NCBI RefSeq assembly: GCF_000687475.1 | Contig: NC_057317.1 | Location: 6,262,501-6,326,500, forward strand | Direction of reading: 5' to 3' | DNA: 64,000 bases | From: Ustilaginoidea virens | Taxonomy: Eukaryota; Ascomycota; Sordariomycetes; Hypocreales; Clavicipitaceae | Shown here: one piece after another, positions 34,931-48,300 of the stretch | How the letters are laid out: the number at the start of each line of letters is the position of its first letter | Position numbering within the stretch: the first letter of the stretch is position 1 | Program-made: the position numbers and the translations under genes | The notes under the pieces: model-generated | Seen by the model: the letters and a program-made list of their open reading frames with translations, nothing else | The model's database searches: none | What the model was told of the DNA's origin: nothing

Positions 34931-35990
34931 AATATATAAAAGACGAAGAGTTTTTATATAATAGATATTCTAAGCGTATATAATTGACCGGAGAGTTACT
35001 TATATATAAGCATTATAGAAAAGCAAAAGGGTATACGAGCTGCGCTAATGCCTATACATCCTGCATATAGCTTAATTAATATCTTATAGGGAACCCCACA
35101 CTACGATATATCTTATCCAACCAGATCAAGGCAGTAAAGGAGGGGAGGGCTATTATAGAGCCCGCTTATCCTAAAATGGATATATAGAAAGCGTATGCCG
35201 CTATCCTAACCTTTGAGTTTTAAGCTTTAAATAATTAATAGCATTATGCTTTTACTGTCGAGTAGGTGGCCCCCTGCGCCCTATATTTAGTATTCGGGCT
35301 AAGAGATGCCTTTAGTATAGTTTCTACTACATCTATAGTATTAACGCCCTCCCGGCGCTAGGTTAGATCTATTGTGGATTTCGCCCCTATCTTAAATATT
35401 ATAAGAGAGTCGTAAGTAGAAGCTTAGGAGTATTATACCTAGATAGAGCATTACTAGGTTAGAGCTTAATATCCCTGGCTGCCCCCGCCCCTATCTCGTC
35501 CCACCCTCCCTGCGTATTACGCAGGGGGAGAACTATTATATAACTAGGGCGGCTAGTATTATATAGAGGCTCTGCCGCCGCTAATATAAGATTATCTAAT
35601 ATAGCCGCTATAGTAATAGGCGGACCCTATTCTATAGCCCCCTATACTTTTGCTGTCTTTATTGCAGCCGCCGCCGTAGATACCGCATTATCTACCCTTA
35701 TCTCATTAAGGGGTCTTATCGTCCCCTTCTGCGCCCCTACTATATTCGCCTTATAGTGGCCTATAGACCCTATTATACTATAGACGCATAAGGAACTATC
35801 TCTACCTAATATATAGCCTGTATATACGCCCTACCCTGCCAGGACCCCCCCTTGCTACTAGCCTATATACTACTATAAGACTAGGAGGAGGCTTAGGGAG
35901 ATAGAGAATAGCCCTAAGAGGGGGCATATTAGGGGTAAGCCTATATCGGCCCCGGTTTAGTTTATTATATATTTTTTTTAAAGTATTTTT
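34931..35990 (+). pseudogene. Antisense ORF of Gypsy A, second part
   Basis: Continues the frame of 12370-12842 after Copia E: YIKDEEFLYNRYSKR, then GYTSCANAYTSC, KAVKEGRAIIEPAYPKMDI, LYLVFGLRDAFSIVS, FAPILNIIRES, EYYT-stop-IEHY, PWLPPPLSRP, and a Pro/Gln-rich tail up to about 35,990. Interruptions are TAA/TAG. It aligns in order with the minus-strand frame of Gypsy B. A 9-bp-arm palindrome (CCCTGCGTATTACGCAGGG) lies inside it at 35508-35526. Confidence 0.6.
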
Positions 35991-36059
35991 ATTATTTTAT
36001 ATTTTGCTTATAATAGTAGGCATTCGGCATCGTTTATTAGTCTAATAAACCTTATTTTA

Positions 36060-39000
36060 GGACCTAGCTAGGCCTATCGTAAGTCTTAATATCCCCCTAT
36101 TTAGCCTTAAATATTTCTTATATAATAATATCTTTAAAGTTTTCTAAGGGTTCCTATATCGGTAAGTTATACCCTTTCTACTTTATAAGTATATTATATC
36201 TCTAGCCCTAACCTTATGCATTCTTTACTATAAGTATCTCTTTAACTTTATACTCTTTACATAGGTTTATAGAGTCTTAGGGGAGGATAAATAAAGGCCT
36301 AAGTCGTATATTAGTTATTACCTATTTAGGTAATAAATTAAAAGCAGCTCTTTCGATTAAATTAATATAGAAAACTAAATAAATACCTTATAAGATATTA
36401 AGCTAGATATTAAGCGGCAATAGGACGGTAATAATAGTATATTTAGTAGAGACCTAATTGAGCTTCTTATATAGGCGGTTTATTTTAATATTCTAGAGGT
36501 TTACTTATATTTAGTTGCCAACCTAAAAGCGCTCGGTCGGGTATTATAAACGGTTAATAGTATCTTACTATTATTATTATATAAAGGCAATAGTAGCTTA
36601 AGCTAATTCCTATCCCTCTTTAAGGTTGCTAAGAAAGAAAGCTATTTGCCCCTTTAAGGTAATTAAGCTTAAGGTTACCTTTAGAGGTAGGGTAATGATC
36701 GGAATATTATACCTATTAAGAAGCCGGTTTAGGCTAAACCTAATAATAGATAATATCTAGTTATTTAACGCAAGTTAATATACCGCTAGATAGTATAGCT
36801 AATCGTATTAATTAAAGGAAATTATAATATAGAAGACTACCTATACCTTTTGGTTTATTCGCTTTATACCGCTATTAGTTTAAAAGTAGTATGCTATTAA
36901 AAGAAGTTGCTTAGTCCTAGCTGATTTATATAGTATAGACTAAAATTAGCCTACTTAATCTGAATCTTAATTGCTAATAATCTCCTTAGGGAAACTATAA
37001 AAGTGCTATTAGCACTATTAGAACCGCTTTATATAGTCTTCTGCTTTTATTAAGTATATAGCCTCTAGCTAGATATACTTTAATAGGCGGTCTATAATTA
37101 CTATAAGGAATCGCGGGTCGGAGGTATTATAGGCAGAAAGATCGGTTATAAAATCGACTGATATCTACAACTAAAAATATTCCGCAATTAGTAGTAGTTA
37201 TAGCAAGCCTTAGCGTAATTAATAGCTCTTATATACCCTATAGTATTAGTAATTCCGAATGTATTTCGCTACCTTAGACAATATATTATTAAAATAATAA
37301 TCCTATTGCAATAGTTAGAAGATAGTGTTTTTCCCTAGGTGGCCTATAATAGGCGAGTTATAGCAATATTAGATTACCGTAGTAATTAAAGGCTTAAACG
37401 ATAGGAGCTATACCTATGCCTAGTAAAGGAGTATACCGTATGCATTTAGGGTATAATTAGTAATTTATTCTTATATTGCCGCCTCTACTAGAAATTATTA
37501 TTCCCTATTTACGACTACTATCTATTAGGCCTAATATATACTATCTTTAGATATCGCTTAATCCTAGATAACTTATTGGTAAAAATCAGTAAAAATATAT
37601 AGGCTATAAGGTAGGGTGGTCTTTAGGGCTAAGGTTAGTATCTTCTCGCTTTCTATTTTATCCATATTAAGTGCTAAAATAGATAGCGGTTTTAAGATCT
37701 AGCTAATTTATAGCTCTACCCTATCTGCCTTTTACTCCTATTAAGAAAGCGTATTAAAGTGTTAGGCTTATAACCCTAGCCTATACTAAAGATAAAAATC
37801 AAAAAGCGCTAGAGTCTTAGCCTATTAGGCTTATCGCTTAGATATTTCTTATAATTAAGTAAAATACTTTAGGTTCTTATAGTCGATAAAGATAGTAAAA
37901 GGGGAGGCTATTAAATAGAATTCTGCTAATTATATATTAAGGCAAAAGATAATAACGAGGAGTTCCTTATTATATATAGTATAGTTCTATTCCATATCTA
38001 ATAAGCGGGCAGAATAGTATATAATAGGGTAAAGTATATTATCCTCCCTAACTTACGATAGATAGCTACTAAGGGCTATACTAGAACTATTTGCCTTAAA
38101 GACTGTTTCCTTATTAAGGTCCTATTAGGTAAAAACCAAAGACAATATAAAGTACTACTTAAGCGCTTTAAATGCTGCTTCTTTTTTATCTAACTATTAG
38201 AATAAGACCCCTTTCTTTATTAATCTAATTAAGGGGTCGATAAAGCAAAAAAAATCTAGGATAAAGTCGCGATAGAAATTAATAAAGCCGAGAAAACTAT
38301 AAACGCCTCTTAATTTCGTAAGTGCTTTTTAGTTCTAAATGGCTTTAATCTTTTTAGGGTCTAGATAGATCTCCTTTCTAGCTATTATAATATATCCTAG
38401 ATACTAGACCTTCTTTACTATAGAGTCGCACTTATTAAAATCTAAATTTAAGCCGGCCTTTTATAATCGTTAAAAAACTTCTTTAATACGCCCTATATAA
38501 TCCTCCTTTAATCCCCTAGTATAAATTAAAATATTATTAAGATAAGCGGTTATAAAATCTCCTAGTATATTCCCTAAAGCCCTATTAATATATCTTTAAA
38601 AGGTCGTAAAGGCCCTAATTAGGCTAAATAGTATAATAAGTTATTTAAATAGTCCGAATTATATGCAGAATGCAGTTAAGTATTTATCGCCCTCTGCGAT
38701 ATATATTTTATAGAATGCTATGCGTATATTAACTTTAGTAAACTATTTCGCCTAAGATAGGGATGATAAGGTCTCTTTAATTAAAGGAAGGGGGTATTAA
38801 TTTTAGGTTATAACCTTATTAAGGGCCCGATAGTTAATATAAAAACGCTACCTACTATTCCCCTTTCTAGCTAATAGTATAGGTACTATAGCCAATAAGG
38901 AGTTTATATAGATCTATCTTTTATCTATAAGGTTAGTTATTTATCTTCGAACCTTAAGTAACTAGTCCTATAGTATATTATATAATAGACCCTAAGGTAG

Positions 39001-40860
39001 GTCTAACTGGCTCCCATCTATAGTCTTTTTAAGCCAGATATAGTAGTCTAATATACCTAGTATAGGGGGAGGCCAGAGGCCTTCTCCTTATTAAAGAGGT
39101 TAGCGAATTCCTATAATTCCACTAGGAGTACCTATAGCTCTTACGATTATAAGATAAAGTCTTAATATAGTAGAAGCATAATGCAAAAAATATATATTAT
39201 CTCCTATAAGCTTATTGCAATAAAGGAGGTTAATTAGTCCCTAGAGCGTTTCGCCTGCTTTAATATATTATAAAAGACTAAGCCGAGGATATTTACCACA
39301 GTTAGACCTTATTATTTTTTTATCGATTCTTTAATAATAAAGCTGCCTACTAATCCGATCTTTAATTAGTACTACTTTGCCTATAATATAATATTATAGT
39401 GCTCTATCTAAAGTATCCCTAGGATAATATCGTAAGTAAAGCCTAAGATAATATAAAGTATAACTATAGATAGCTATCTATTGATATCGATTGCTATATA
39501 GATAATATAGGTAATAGAAGAATATATTACCTTATATTCTCCTAAACGGCTTTAAATCTCTACTACCGTTCCGATTCCCTTATATTATAGTAGGCAGATA
39601 GGTTAGAGGCCTAAATATTATACTATCTTTTCGCTTATAGTGCTATAGTAGTTATATCCTAAATTGATTAAAGTATTAATAAAGGTATAAGATTTATATA
39701 AAATCGATACTAAAAAGGGGTATCTATCTATTTATTTTGCGATTTCCTCTAATTCCTTTTATAATCGGGCCGGGGTTTATATATATATTTTAAGCCTTCT
39801 AATAAGATTAGGTTTAAAGGCTATTCTTTTTCCTAATCTTTATCGCTACTTTCGACCTCTATAATTTATAAGTTAAGCAAGGCTACCTTAGCTATATTAG
39901 GCTAGATTGCCGGCAGTAGGTAATATATAAACGTCTAATACTTAGGAGAGTTATACTAAAGATAGAGACCTTTCTTTCTATAATCTTTATATCATTCTTT
40001 AGAGACCTATATTACCCTAGGTATATACTAATTACCCTTCGAATCTAGCTTATTAATACCTAATATTTATATATCGCTTTTAGAATCCCAGGTATATATC
40101 GGTTAGGGATAGGCCGAGCCCGGTTAGTAATTAATAGTTAAGCTAGTCTTAATATTAATAGCAATTTATTAGTAACGGTCTACCGCCGAGTAGTAATTAT
40201 AGCAGGAGACCCTAAAGCTAATAATCTTATTAGCTATATGAGTATTAAGCGCTAATTAAAGGTATTTTAGCTTAACTTCCTTAGGCTAACCGAAATTACT
40301 AATAAGTATAGGTTTTTCTTTAAATCGAATAAAGAAGGCAGCAAAAGGTTCCTTAGGGCCCTAGCGTAAGGAGTGCTTAAGCTTAATAATAGTGCGATCC
40401 TACTAGTATAGGTCCTTAAAGAGACGTTAAAGGTATTTAAAGAACTTTATTATATTATAATTATAAGCTATATTATTCTTAAAAAAGGCCGCGACCTATA
40501 ATTAGACTATAGATAAAAGGTTCTAGAAGATAAATATCTATTAGGTCTTCTCGTCCCTAATAAAGTCTTTATTGACCTTAAGCTTATATTATATAAAGGT
40601 CCGCTAGGCTATAAATATAGCCTTTTTGCCGTTAAAAAGGTCCCCTATTGGGATTAGCTTATATTTTAGCTAAGTAAAGGCTGGATCCTAAACGGTAGGG
40701 GGGGGGCATTCTATTATACAATCGGGGCCAATCGGGTGGCGGTTTAAAAGCTATTTAACTAGTTTATAAGAAGGGTTTATAGCGAGACGGCAATAGCCGT
40801 AAGGTGTTGCGCATTAGTCTATATCTATGCCTCTATATATTATAACCCTGCCGTAAGCTG
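36060..40860 (-). pseudogene. Gypsy A gag-pol remnant
   Basis: Minus-strand chromodomain near 36090-36250 (YNILIK-stop-KGYN, EPLENFKDI) is nearly the same as Gypsy B. The reverse transcriptase box near 38510-38560 reads AYLNNILIYT, with both Asp changed to Asn. The gag 5' end at about 40750-40870 matches Gypsy B 26975-27080 in reverse. Heavily stopped by TAA/TAG. Confidence 0.8.
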
Positions 40861-41455
40861 CTCTATTTGGGTATATATATTACGTCGGGAATATTATAGT
40901 ATCGGGGCGTTTAGCCCTATCTCTCCAGGTGTGCTTATCTCGATATCTTATTAAGCAAAGCTGTGCCGAAGGTGCAGCGTGCGCTACGTAAGTGCGTAAA
41001 GCGTGCCTTCCAGCTTTGCTTCTTTAATGAGAGGCTAGGGGTGCTAAGCCACCACAATCACTAGCCACATGTCATTCAAGCCAGCGATCTGATTAGTCTA
41101 GAGGGCACTAAAACGCCCCTATTGGCTGAAAAACCAGAGCCGGTACGTATCTTTGTGGATCCGGTACGTACTCTTAAGAGGCGTAAATAAGGCTGTTGCT
41201 ACAGCATTTAGTATTGCAAGAGGTCGGGTCTATACTTAATTATGACAAGGTGGCGGAAAAGAGATGCAGAAAGCTAGCTCTAATAGACTACACAAAACAC
41301 ACACATCGTCGGCTTTATATAATGCTTTCTAAGCAGAGGCCCGCTGCAGGCGGAAGCTCGCCGCAGGCGGCCCCCGGCAGGGCCCCCGGAGGGCCCCCGG
41401 AGGGGAATAATAAAAAATGCACTATATTAAAATATTTAAGTAAAAAGAAGGTAGT

Positions 41456-42300
41456 ATAAAGGCGGTAAAAAAAAGGCAGTAAAGGCGGTGAAGTGAGGCA
41501 GTAAAAAGGCGGTAAAAAGGGTAGTAAAAACAATAGTAGTAAAAAAGGCAGGATAAAGACGGTAAAATACGGCAGTAAAAGATAGTAAAATAAGGCAATA
41601 AACAGGTGGTAAAATAAGGCAGTAAAAAAGGCGGTAAAAAAACGGTAAAAAAGGCAGTAAAAGGCGGTGAAGTGAGGTAGTAAAAAGGCGGTAAAAAGGG
41701 TAGTAAAAACAATAGTAGTAAAAAAGGCAGGATAAAGGCGGTAAAATACGGCAGTAAAAGATAGTAAAATAAGGCAATAAACAGGCGGTAAAATAAGGCA
41801 GTAAAAAGGCGGTAAAAAGTATAGGTTTCACCAAGGGGTACCCAGTTGTACGTAGGGTTGCGCGCGTAGTATTATATACCGGGTGATCACTAAGTAAAGG
41901 ATTTATTTACTTTACTAATAACTATCTAAGAAAGGTAGGAAAGGAAGCAAAAGAGGGGGAATTATACGATGTGGCCTTTTTGTGCGTGCCGTAGTCACGT
42001 GCATCGGCGCGGTCGGGCCGGGCTGCCCGCGTGCCCTACCGGGCTCAGGGGCACAAGGGCAAAAGTGGCCACATCGTATGCAACGGGTGTGCGCGGCACA
42101 TCCGTCGCAGTTTGCCCAATTAGGCACCTTGCGACAGCGATTCCGACAAAAAGGGTAGTAAAAATGATAGTAAAATAAGATAGTAGAAAAGGCAGGGCAA
42201 AGGCGGTAAAATACGGCAGTAAAAGATGGTAAAATAAGGCAGTAAAAAGGCAGTAAAAAGGCGGTAAAGGTAAAATAAAGTAGTAAAAAAAGCAGTAAAA
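41456..42300. repeat. GGCAGTAAAA / GGCGGTAAAA tandem array
   Basis: A-rich degenerate array with alternating GGCAGTAAAA, GGCGGTAAAA and GGGTAGTAAAA units and a longer near-repeat of about 180 bp (41470-41640 against 41660-41820). A solo LTR at 41820-42148 interrupts it. The same array recurs near 58060-58890. Minus-strand ORFs rich in Leu, Phe, Pro and Tyr (41315-42337) come from the repeat and are rejected. Confidence 0.85.
41820..42148 (-). repeat. Solo Copia LTR (family Y), duplication AAAAG
   Basis: 329 bp, TATAGGTTTC...GATTCCGACA (TGT changed to TAT), flanked by AAAAG at 41815-41819 and 42149-42153 in the A-rich array. Confidence 0.9.
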
Positions 42301-42301
42301 G

Positions 42302-45300
42302 TGTTGGTGTCACATCAAGGGGTACCCAGTTGTACATAGGGTTGCGCGCGTGGTATCAAGTACCGTGAGGTCACCGGTTAAAGGTATGATTACTTCTTTA
42401 ATTATGACTGACTAACTAAAAGGAAAGAAAGGAAGCAAAAGAGTAATTACACGATATGGCCTTTTTGTGCGTGCTGTAGTCACGTGCTTCGGCGCGGTCG
42501 GGCCGGACTGCCCGCGTGCCCTACCGGGCTTAGGGGTATAGGGGCAAAAGTGGCCACATCGTGCGTAACGGGTGTGCGTGGCACACTCGTCGCAATGTGC
42601 CTAATTGGTGCCCAATTAGGCACCTTGCGATAGCGATTCCGATACTGGCAGCTTCTCTTTTTATAGAAGCAAATATCGGAATCGCTAGGATGTAAGGCGC
42701 ACACATAGAAAGAAAAGTGCGGCACGGTCTCGGTAGGTTGTGCCGCCGATAACGCTATCGCGCCGCGCGGCCGGCATCATACCGTACAGCCGGTATATTG
42801 AATATCGCAGCCAAAATAAGGGGGCAAAAAAGGGGCAGTAGTAAACGCAGTAAAAGCAGTAAATGCAGCATTGAACACAAGGAAATCCACCCACTTGCCA
42901 CACATAATATCACCAATACCTTCTAAATACAGTCAGACATTAACCGACCTTTTTACCCACCCTTCTATACGTATAATAGCCTTATTTTGGTCGACGAAGG
43001 TCTTAAGGGCTTTATTAGGCATTCCCTTAGTTATTATATTAGCGAGATTGTTATTCCTATTAATCTAACGGATCTCATAAATCTCCTAGTGCTCGTATAA
43101 CTATCGTAGGGCTATAATATCTATTATAAGCCTCTTTTCCTTAGTAGTGCCTAGCTTAATTAGGCATTCGTATAGCAAAAATAAATCTATATATACAACT
43201 ATAGGGATCTTCGGCAATCCTAGCCTACTAGTAATCATATTAAGGGTTGTGCCTATCGTATATACGATATCGACCCCTTATACCATACTATATAGCTCTA
43301 AAGCGAGTGCGCTGCGCATTACCCGCTTACTTTTTATAGAGCTGTAAGTAATAATATTACCGGTCAGCTAGAAGGCGTTATTCGCAGTATCTGCCTTATT
43401 CCCTAACACAATCACGTAACCAATCTGGGAGCTTAAATCTTTATTATTGGTAAAGGATCCGTCAATAAATATAAAGATCTTAGCTGTAGTAAGGGCTAAA
43501 TTGATGTACCGTAAGCCACGATCTTAGTTATCGCGCTGCTATTAAAGGCGCTTATTTAACCTTGCGATATCCTTAGGGTCAGGCTGTTAATATTATGCCG
43601 CGATAGATAGGTCGAAAGATACCTTAGGCTAGCAGACCGTAGCTATATAAGTACCGCGAGCGCGTTATTCGATATAATTATACTAGGCTGTAGGCGTATT
43701 CTTATCGATGGTTGCGATCTTCTTACTTTAACCTTTTTGGCGCAATATTATACCGTTAGTATTGGCCGTTAGTATATACCTATTAAATATTAGGGGCACG
43801 GTTAGTGATAGCTTCGTTTTAGGCTTAGCGTTAAAGTCTGCCTTAGTAAGCTCTAATTCTTCCTATTAGAAGAAGGTATTATTACTCAGGCTAAGAGTAT
43901 CGTCAGTCTATATACCTATGATACCGAAGCATATGCTAGTATCGCTAGTATAGTTAGGAGCATTAGTACGGTTAGTATGGTTATTACCGGCGGATATTAG
44001 TAAATAGGGGTCGTAGGTTAATATAGTTATACCTAATTTCTCGCGATAGTGCCGGAAGTATATCGCCTACCAGTAGGTGCCTGCCTTAGCTATTCCATAT
44101 AGTGGCTTAACCATTTCTATGATAGTATTATCAGGATATTAGTGGGCTATCTGCTTAGGTAGCTTAGCAATAATCGACCGATTAAAGGTAGTTAATAACT
44201 GTATATAAGCCTATATAATGTCCCGTATCTAAAGAAATAGGCCGTAGGAGTGTTGTAATGAAGGGGCTATTAATATGAGTAACCGTTAATTAGCCTATTG
44301 GATTATAGGGGATTAAGTCAATATTAATCGCTTTTCATTATTATTATGCCTTTAAATAATAAGCCTAGACTTCTCGTATGGTATATCCGTGCCTTTGCCC
44401 TTAATTTCTCGTACTATATATAAGTTAAATAAGCATTGGGCTCTATATTGATCGATATTAAAGGTAATAAATCGGAATATATTACAGGCTTATAATGCTT
44501 TAATCTCTATATGGTCTAACTGCTTAAAAGGGTCTCTAGGGGTTATAATCTTGCCTTCCTAGCGTAATTAGCTAGTAAGCTGTAGGTTGGCTTACTCTTT
44601 AGCGGTTAAGAAAGAGGCATTAATAATGGTATTAGAAGCGATAGCATTAACGAGAGCCTCTTCTTGGTCCTTATTGATTATAATATTAGATACCACCCTT
44701 ACTAGTAATACTGGCCTGACTTGATTAGGGCTAGTGGCTGGCGATAGATATATCGCGGCTATAAGTGTTATTGCGGCTGGAGGTGCGGCTATAGCCGGTA
44801 TCCTGACCTTTAGCCTGCCGGGGCGGGCCGGTCTTTCGGTATAGATAATATCTTTAGGATCGTCTATATTAAGGTTATGGTTATATGGTTTAATAACCAT
44901 TAACCGGAACTTAACCGGGCTATATAATATCTATACGATATAGGTCTCACTATCGAGGCTGATTAGCCGGTACGGCCTATACTATCTACCCTTTTCTCTC
45001 TATACCTATATATCTAACTATAGGGGTAGTCGGTGGATAGGCTGGGTATCCGGGCTATTCTATTAGGCAAAAATATTACGAACCTATCGCTTAGCGAGGC
45101 ATTTCCTAGCTTTATTAGTAGCCTTTCGTAATATTAAGGCGCATTATAATACTAATAGGCTAGGCGGTAAGTTATCTATAAGTCGAGGATACACTCTAAA
45201 GACTAATAATGTAGGTATTAGACTATTAGGTCCAGCGGAATCGTTAATAGCTTTTATAGCGAGCTATAATTTCTATTCCTTTATCATTAGGTCGCCTATT

Positions 45301-48300
45301 TCGTTATTAATAATGGTATAGGCTTGGCGTAATAGGGCGTGATATCTTTCGACTTTGCTAATACTATTATAGGCTTCTATAGGAATTTCATCTATATTAA
45401 TAGATAGAAGCCGGGCATTATGGCGGAATTCGGTAGAGGCGAAGTTAGGTCTGGTATTATAAACTATCCAATCCGGCGGGCTAAAGTAAGTATCGATCTA
45501 GCATTCCTTAAGGGTATTCTAGATATCTCGGGCCTTCTATCTTTATAGATTAAGGAACCTAGCTGCCTAAAAGCTTATTGCAGCATCTATAATATGTAAT
45601 ACTAGCCGATTGTTAATGTAAAGGATATTAATAATAATTTCGTAGTTAAATTAGTTAGTATCGTCATCCTTAAGGGTGAATTTAAACCGGTTAGGTGCCT
45701 TTGCGTTCATCTAGTATTAATAGCATATATAGGTAATACTCTCGATGATATTACGGTTAATATCATTATAATTAGCCCATTAAAGTAATTTAAAGAGCCT
45801 ATTAATAGAGGGGTGCCTAAATCGACGATATAGCTAACGGATTTCCTATAATAATAGATGGAAGGCTATAGTATCTATGGCATTAAGAGTCTACTATAGA
45901 TATCCCTATTTCCTGATAATTGGAACCTTAATATCCCCTTAGATTAATAAGTTATTAATATTATTAAGCTTTATACCTATCCGATCTATATCCGTAATAG
46001 AATAAAGAAAGGGGGTACTGCTATTAAAAATGTAAAAGGGGATATTGCCGAATATCGTTAGGATATTTAATATACTAGAAGATATAGTAGAGCTAGCGCT
46101 AAAGTTTATTATATGCTTCTTATTAGTCGCCTCGATAATTAAGGTCTTTATTAATCTCATTAGGGCCTTTACTTAACCTAGGCCTACTATAGATAGGCCG
46201 GAAGCGCTAGTATCCGGTAGGATTCTGCAAAAAGAGTGGTTATTATAGCGTTCTTCTTCTAGAAAAGCAGAATTACGGTCTAATAAGGGCATTCGGAAGG
46301 GGTTAATTTATAGGAAGGCATATCGGCATAATTTATCCTATAAGGCTTATAATATCTCGATAGATGAAGAAAATAGCGGTTCTATTTGTATAGGGGCTAA
46401 GAAATACTAAATAGCTATAAATTATAGTGCGATAGCATCCTTTATATCCTAATATATAACCCCTGCTATTATAACTTTAATATCTTTAATAATATTATTA
46501 AAATCGGCATCTTTAAGGGCTTAATCGGCGGTCCCTTTATATTCCTATAAGAAAACGCGGAATTTCTTATTATTAGGAGTAGTCCGGTTAGAGCGGTTCT
46601 TTAGCCATTATGCCTTTAATTCTTATTGCTTTTTATTAGTATGGTTGGATAATTAATATCCTGATTTATTGCAAATAAAGCATCTTCTTTAATGGGGCCT
46701 AACTAAAAAGGCGCGATTCTATTATTACCGTTAAGGGGGTCCGTATCGTTAGGGGCATTAATACCAATTATAGGATTAACTATATCTACGATCTATAAAT
46801 AACGCTATATTATTATCAATATTAGCATCTTTAATATCCTAATATTGCTGAGGCTACTATTATTATTAAAGGAATTAATGCTATTAAGTCATATAGGTAG
46901 TCTCATAAATAAAAAGGGATCGCTATAGGTCAGCAGCAAGGCCTTTAAATATAGAGATATAATGATATATAGCCTGGCTACACTTAGGGGTATCCCTGAT
47001 AGCATTAAGTACTTATCGATAAAGCTCTATATCTACTATAAAGGGGGGAAAAAGACCACGATATAAGCATTAAAGTTCCTCTAGTAGGATATTAAGGCAT
47101 TTAAGCTTTAACTTATTAGGATATTTCGCGATAGTTAATTGAAGCATTATTCTATTCTAATAGTGCAAATAGAATTACTCTATACTCTTATTCTCGAAAT
47201 GGCTCTTAACTTTATGCATTATATCGTCGAAAATAAGGATATCATAAATATATTCAATATTATTAAAGTAATACGTCTTAGTATTACCGATTAGTATAAT
47301 TTAAAAGGCTCTTATAAGTGTATAATTAGGCAATCCTAGAAGGCGGTATTTACTCTTAAAGGATACTACCTTTAGTATAAAGAAGTCATCTATTTTACCG
47401 TTATATCTATCCTCTATACGATAGCTATATAAGAGGTTAAATATCTTCTTCGAAATATTATTAAACCCGGCCTCTATATAGGCTCTTTGGGTATAATCTT
47501 TTTAGTAGTATTCCGGAGGGTATTCTGGAATGGCTTATTAGTAGCCTTACGGTAGGCTAGCGGGATCTCTAGCTAGGTTATCCTATAACCTAGGTCGGTT
47601 TAAGTTTACCGGTCCTCCCGTTAAGATGGTCTATTTATCGGCCTAGGTAGGCCGATAGTGCCAGAAGGGGTCTAATACCGTGCCTATCTTTAGTATTATC
47701 GGGTGAGGCATTAGAGCTAGTAGTTAAGGCATCCAGGCCTATAGGTTGTGGCTGCGATACCATAATTCGTGATATCTAGCATTAGGGGCAGTTGTTTTAT
47801 TAATATTAAGGGCTTGCCCGGTGCCGCTAGTAGTAGTATATCGGGGAATATTGATATTAGTGGCTTAGAGGGTATCGCTAGCAACTTTAAGGGTATTACC
47901 ATCGGCGCTCTCTATTGATTAAAGTATATTATTAGGGCCTATAACCTGACCTCTGGTCCTTATAGGCATACTATAATTCCAAGGGGCATTAGGATAGCCG
48001 CTTCGGCTAGCTCGGCTAGGGGTATAATCCTTAGGATAAAATATTTAGTCGGTCGGGCTATAGTTATCGTCCGTTGAATATTACTATTATCGGGAGCTTT
48101 CCCCTATCTCAAATAGCGGCCTATTATAAATAGGCGCTTTCCCTTTCTATTATAGCGGCCGGCCCCTTTCTTCTTCGGTATTAGTAGGAATAAAGGCCTT
48201 CTTTAATATAGATAGAGGGATAAAGGGTTATTATGCCGTTAGTATTGCAAAGTCCCTAGGGGTCGAAGGGGCTTATAAAGGTCTTTGTAAGGGTAATCGC

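Noticed and set aside
41315..41834. Leu/Phe/Pro/Tyr-rich minus-strand ORFs resembling membrane proteins
   Set aside because: They are reverse translations of GGCAGTAAAA / GGCGGTAAAA repeats.
42645..42903. A separate LTR family next to the Copia LTR
   Set aside because: It first looked like an LTR (TGTGGCAAG...GCTGCCA on the minus strand). Matching duplications at 42297 and 49720 show it is the internal 3' end of Copia B.
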